From an uncultured Clostridia bacterium (GTDB taxonomy: Bacteria > Bacillota > Clostridia > TANB77 > CAG-508), in NCBI GenBank assembly GCA_944393345.1, contig CALXZW010000032.1, positions 1 through 13,642 on the forward strand: DNA of 13,642 nt, written 5' to 3'. The first letter of the stretch is position 1; every line of letters starts with the position of its first letter. Shown one piece after another: positions 13,341-13,642 of this stretch. Below the pieces are notes generated by a model, which did not search any database, was not told the DNA's origin, and saw only the letters and a list, made by a program, of their open reading frames with translations. Made by a program: the position numbers and the translations under genes.

Positions 13341-13642
13341 AGTAAATCTGTAAGCCGGGTTCTGTCATTTAAAACAGTCATTTATCTAGAATATATATCA
13401 CTATATATTTCAAGCCACACAATTCAAGAAGGTGTCGAGCAGACTTAATCTTCTTTATTAGGTGTTGCTCCAGATGGGGTTTACACTGCCTATTATGTCA
13501 CCATAATAGCGGTGAGCTCTTACCTCGCCTTTTCACCCTTACCAAAATGGCGGTTATTTTCTGTTGCACTTTCCTTAAGGTCACCCTCACTAGACGTTAT
13601 CTAGCATCTTTGCTCTATGGAGCCCGGACTTTCCTCTCGTAA
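13335..13642 (-). ncRNA. rnpB: RNase P RNA, type A, 5' end cut by window edge
   Basis: The catalytic RNA of ribonuclease P, which removes tRNA 5' leaders. Conserved elements in order on the minus strand: GAGGAAAGTCCGGGCTCC near the right edge (P4 5' strand), AACAGAAA and ACCGCC (P4/CR region), GGTAAGGGTGAAAAGG, GAGGTAAGAGCTCACCGC (P12), and GACAGAACCCGGCTTAC (P4 3' strand) near the 3' end. The layout and the P15-P16-like hairpin place it with type A. The first 60 or so nucleotides (P1-P3) lie beyond the edge. The hairpin I align to P15 (AAGAAG with CTTCTT) encloses a loop without the usual GGU. The 3' end is placed by the U-tract and is approximate. Confidence 0.95.

Overview
The window is AT-rich: intergenic DNA is close to all A/T, and Arg is almost always AGA in the housekeeping genes. 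Gene content is that of a Bacillota bacterium of the class Clostridia. Signs of this are a bifunctional Rel, a short RecJ of about 560 residues, a short clostridial-type AccA, an AccD-AccA-FabI block, a type-A RNase P RNA, and strong AGGAGG-type ribosome binding sites throughout. I cannot name the species. No CRISPR array, tRNA, insertion sequence, integrase or phage gene is visible.

Layout, left to right. (1) 1-1353, minus: an almost complete 23S rRNA uracil-5-methyltransferase (RlmD/RlmCD), cut by the left edge. (2) 1489-3943, plus: two exported or membrane-anchored active-site-serine proteins, a D-Ala-D-Ala carboxypeptidase (DacF/PBP5 type) and a class-A beta-lactamase-fold hydrolase. (3) 3996-4342: a strong hairpin, an 81-codon gene of unknown function on the minus strand with about 47% GC, and its near-consensus promoter inside the tail of hisS. 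(4) 4332-10247, minus: a tight operon recJ, rel, metallo-beta-lactamase-fold hydrolase, hisS (transcribed in that order, gaps of 17-24 nt). (5) 10420-10783: a second small foreign-looking gene (72 codons, about 39% GC) with its own promoter and terminator. (6) 10802-13304, minus: accD, accA and fabI, the start of fatty acid synthesis, with a promoter upstream of accD. (7) 13332-13642, minus: RNase P RNA, its 5' end beyond the right edge.

From position 4035 rightwards everything reads on the minus strand, so rnpB, the acc-fab genes, the small gene, the recJ-hisS operon and the second small gene lie in tandem. The plus-strand cell-wall pair converges on this block at the hairpin near 4000. The housekeeping genes cover RNA processing and modification, fatty acid initiation and elongation, stringent response, DNA repair and tRNA charging.

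The least explained parts are the two small genes. They differ from the background in base and codon composition. Each has a near-consensus promoter with a 17-nt spacer, an AGGAGG ribosome binding site, one short unrecognised ORF, and a hairpin of 15 perfect base pairs within 10 nt of the stop codon. They look like two independently expressed single-gene insertions. Other points worth checking are a Cys-to-Ser change in the AccD zinc ribbon and an RNase P RNA whose L15 loop appears to lack the GGU that pairs with tRNA CCA. No stretch over 300 bases lacks a gene. The longest gap, 10248-10466 (219 nt), holds only a weak recJ promoter and the terminator of the 72-codon gene.
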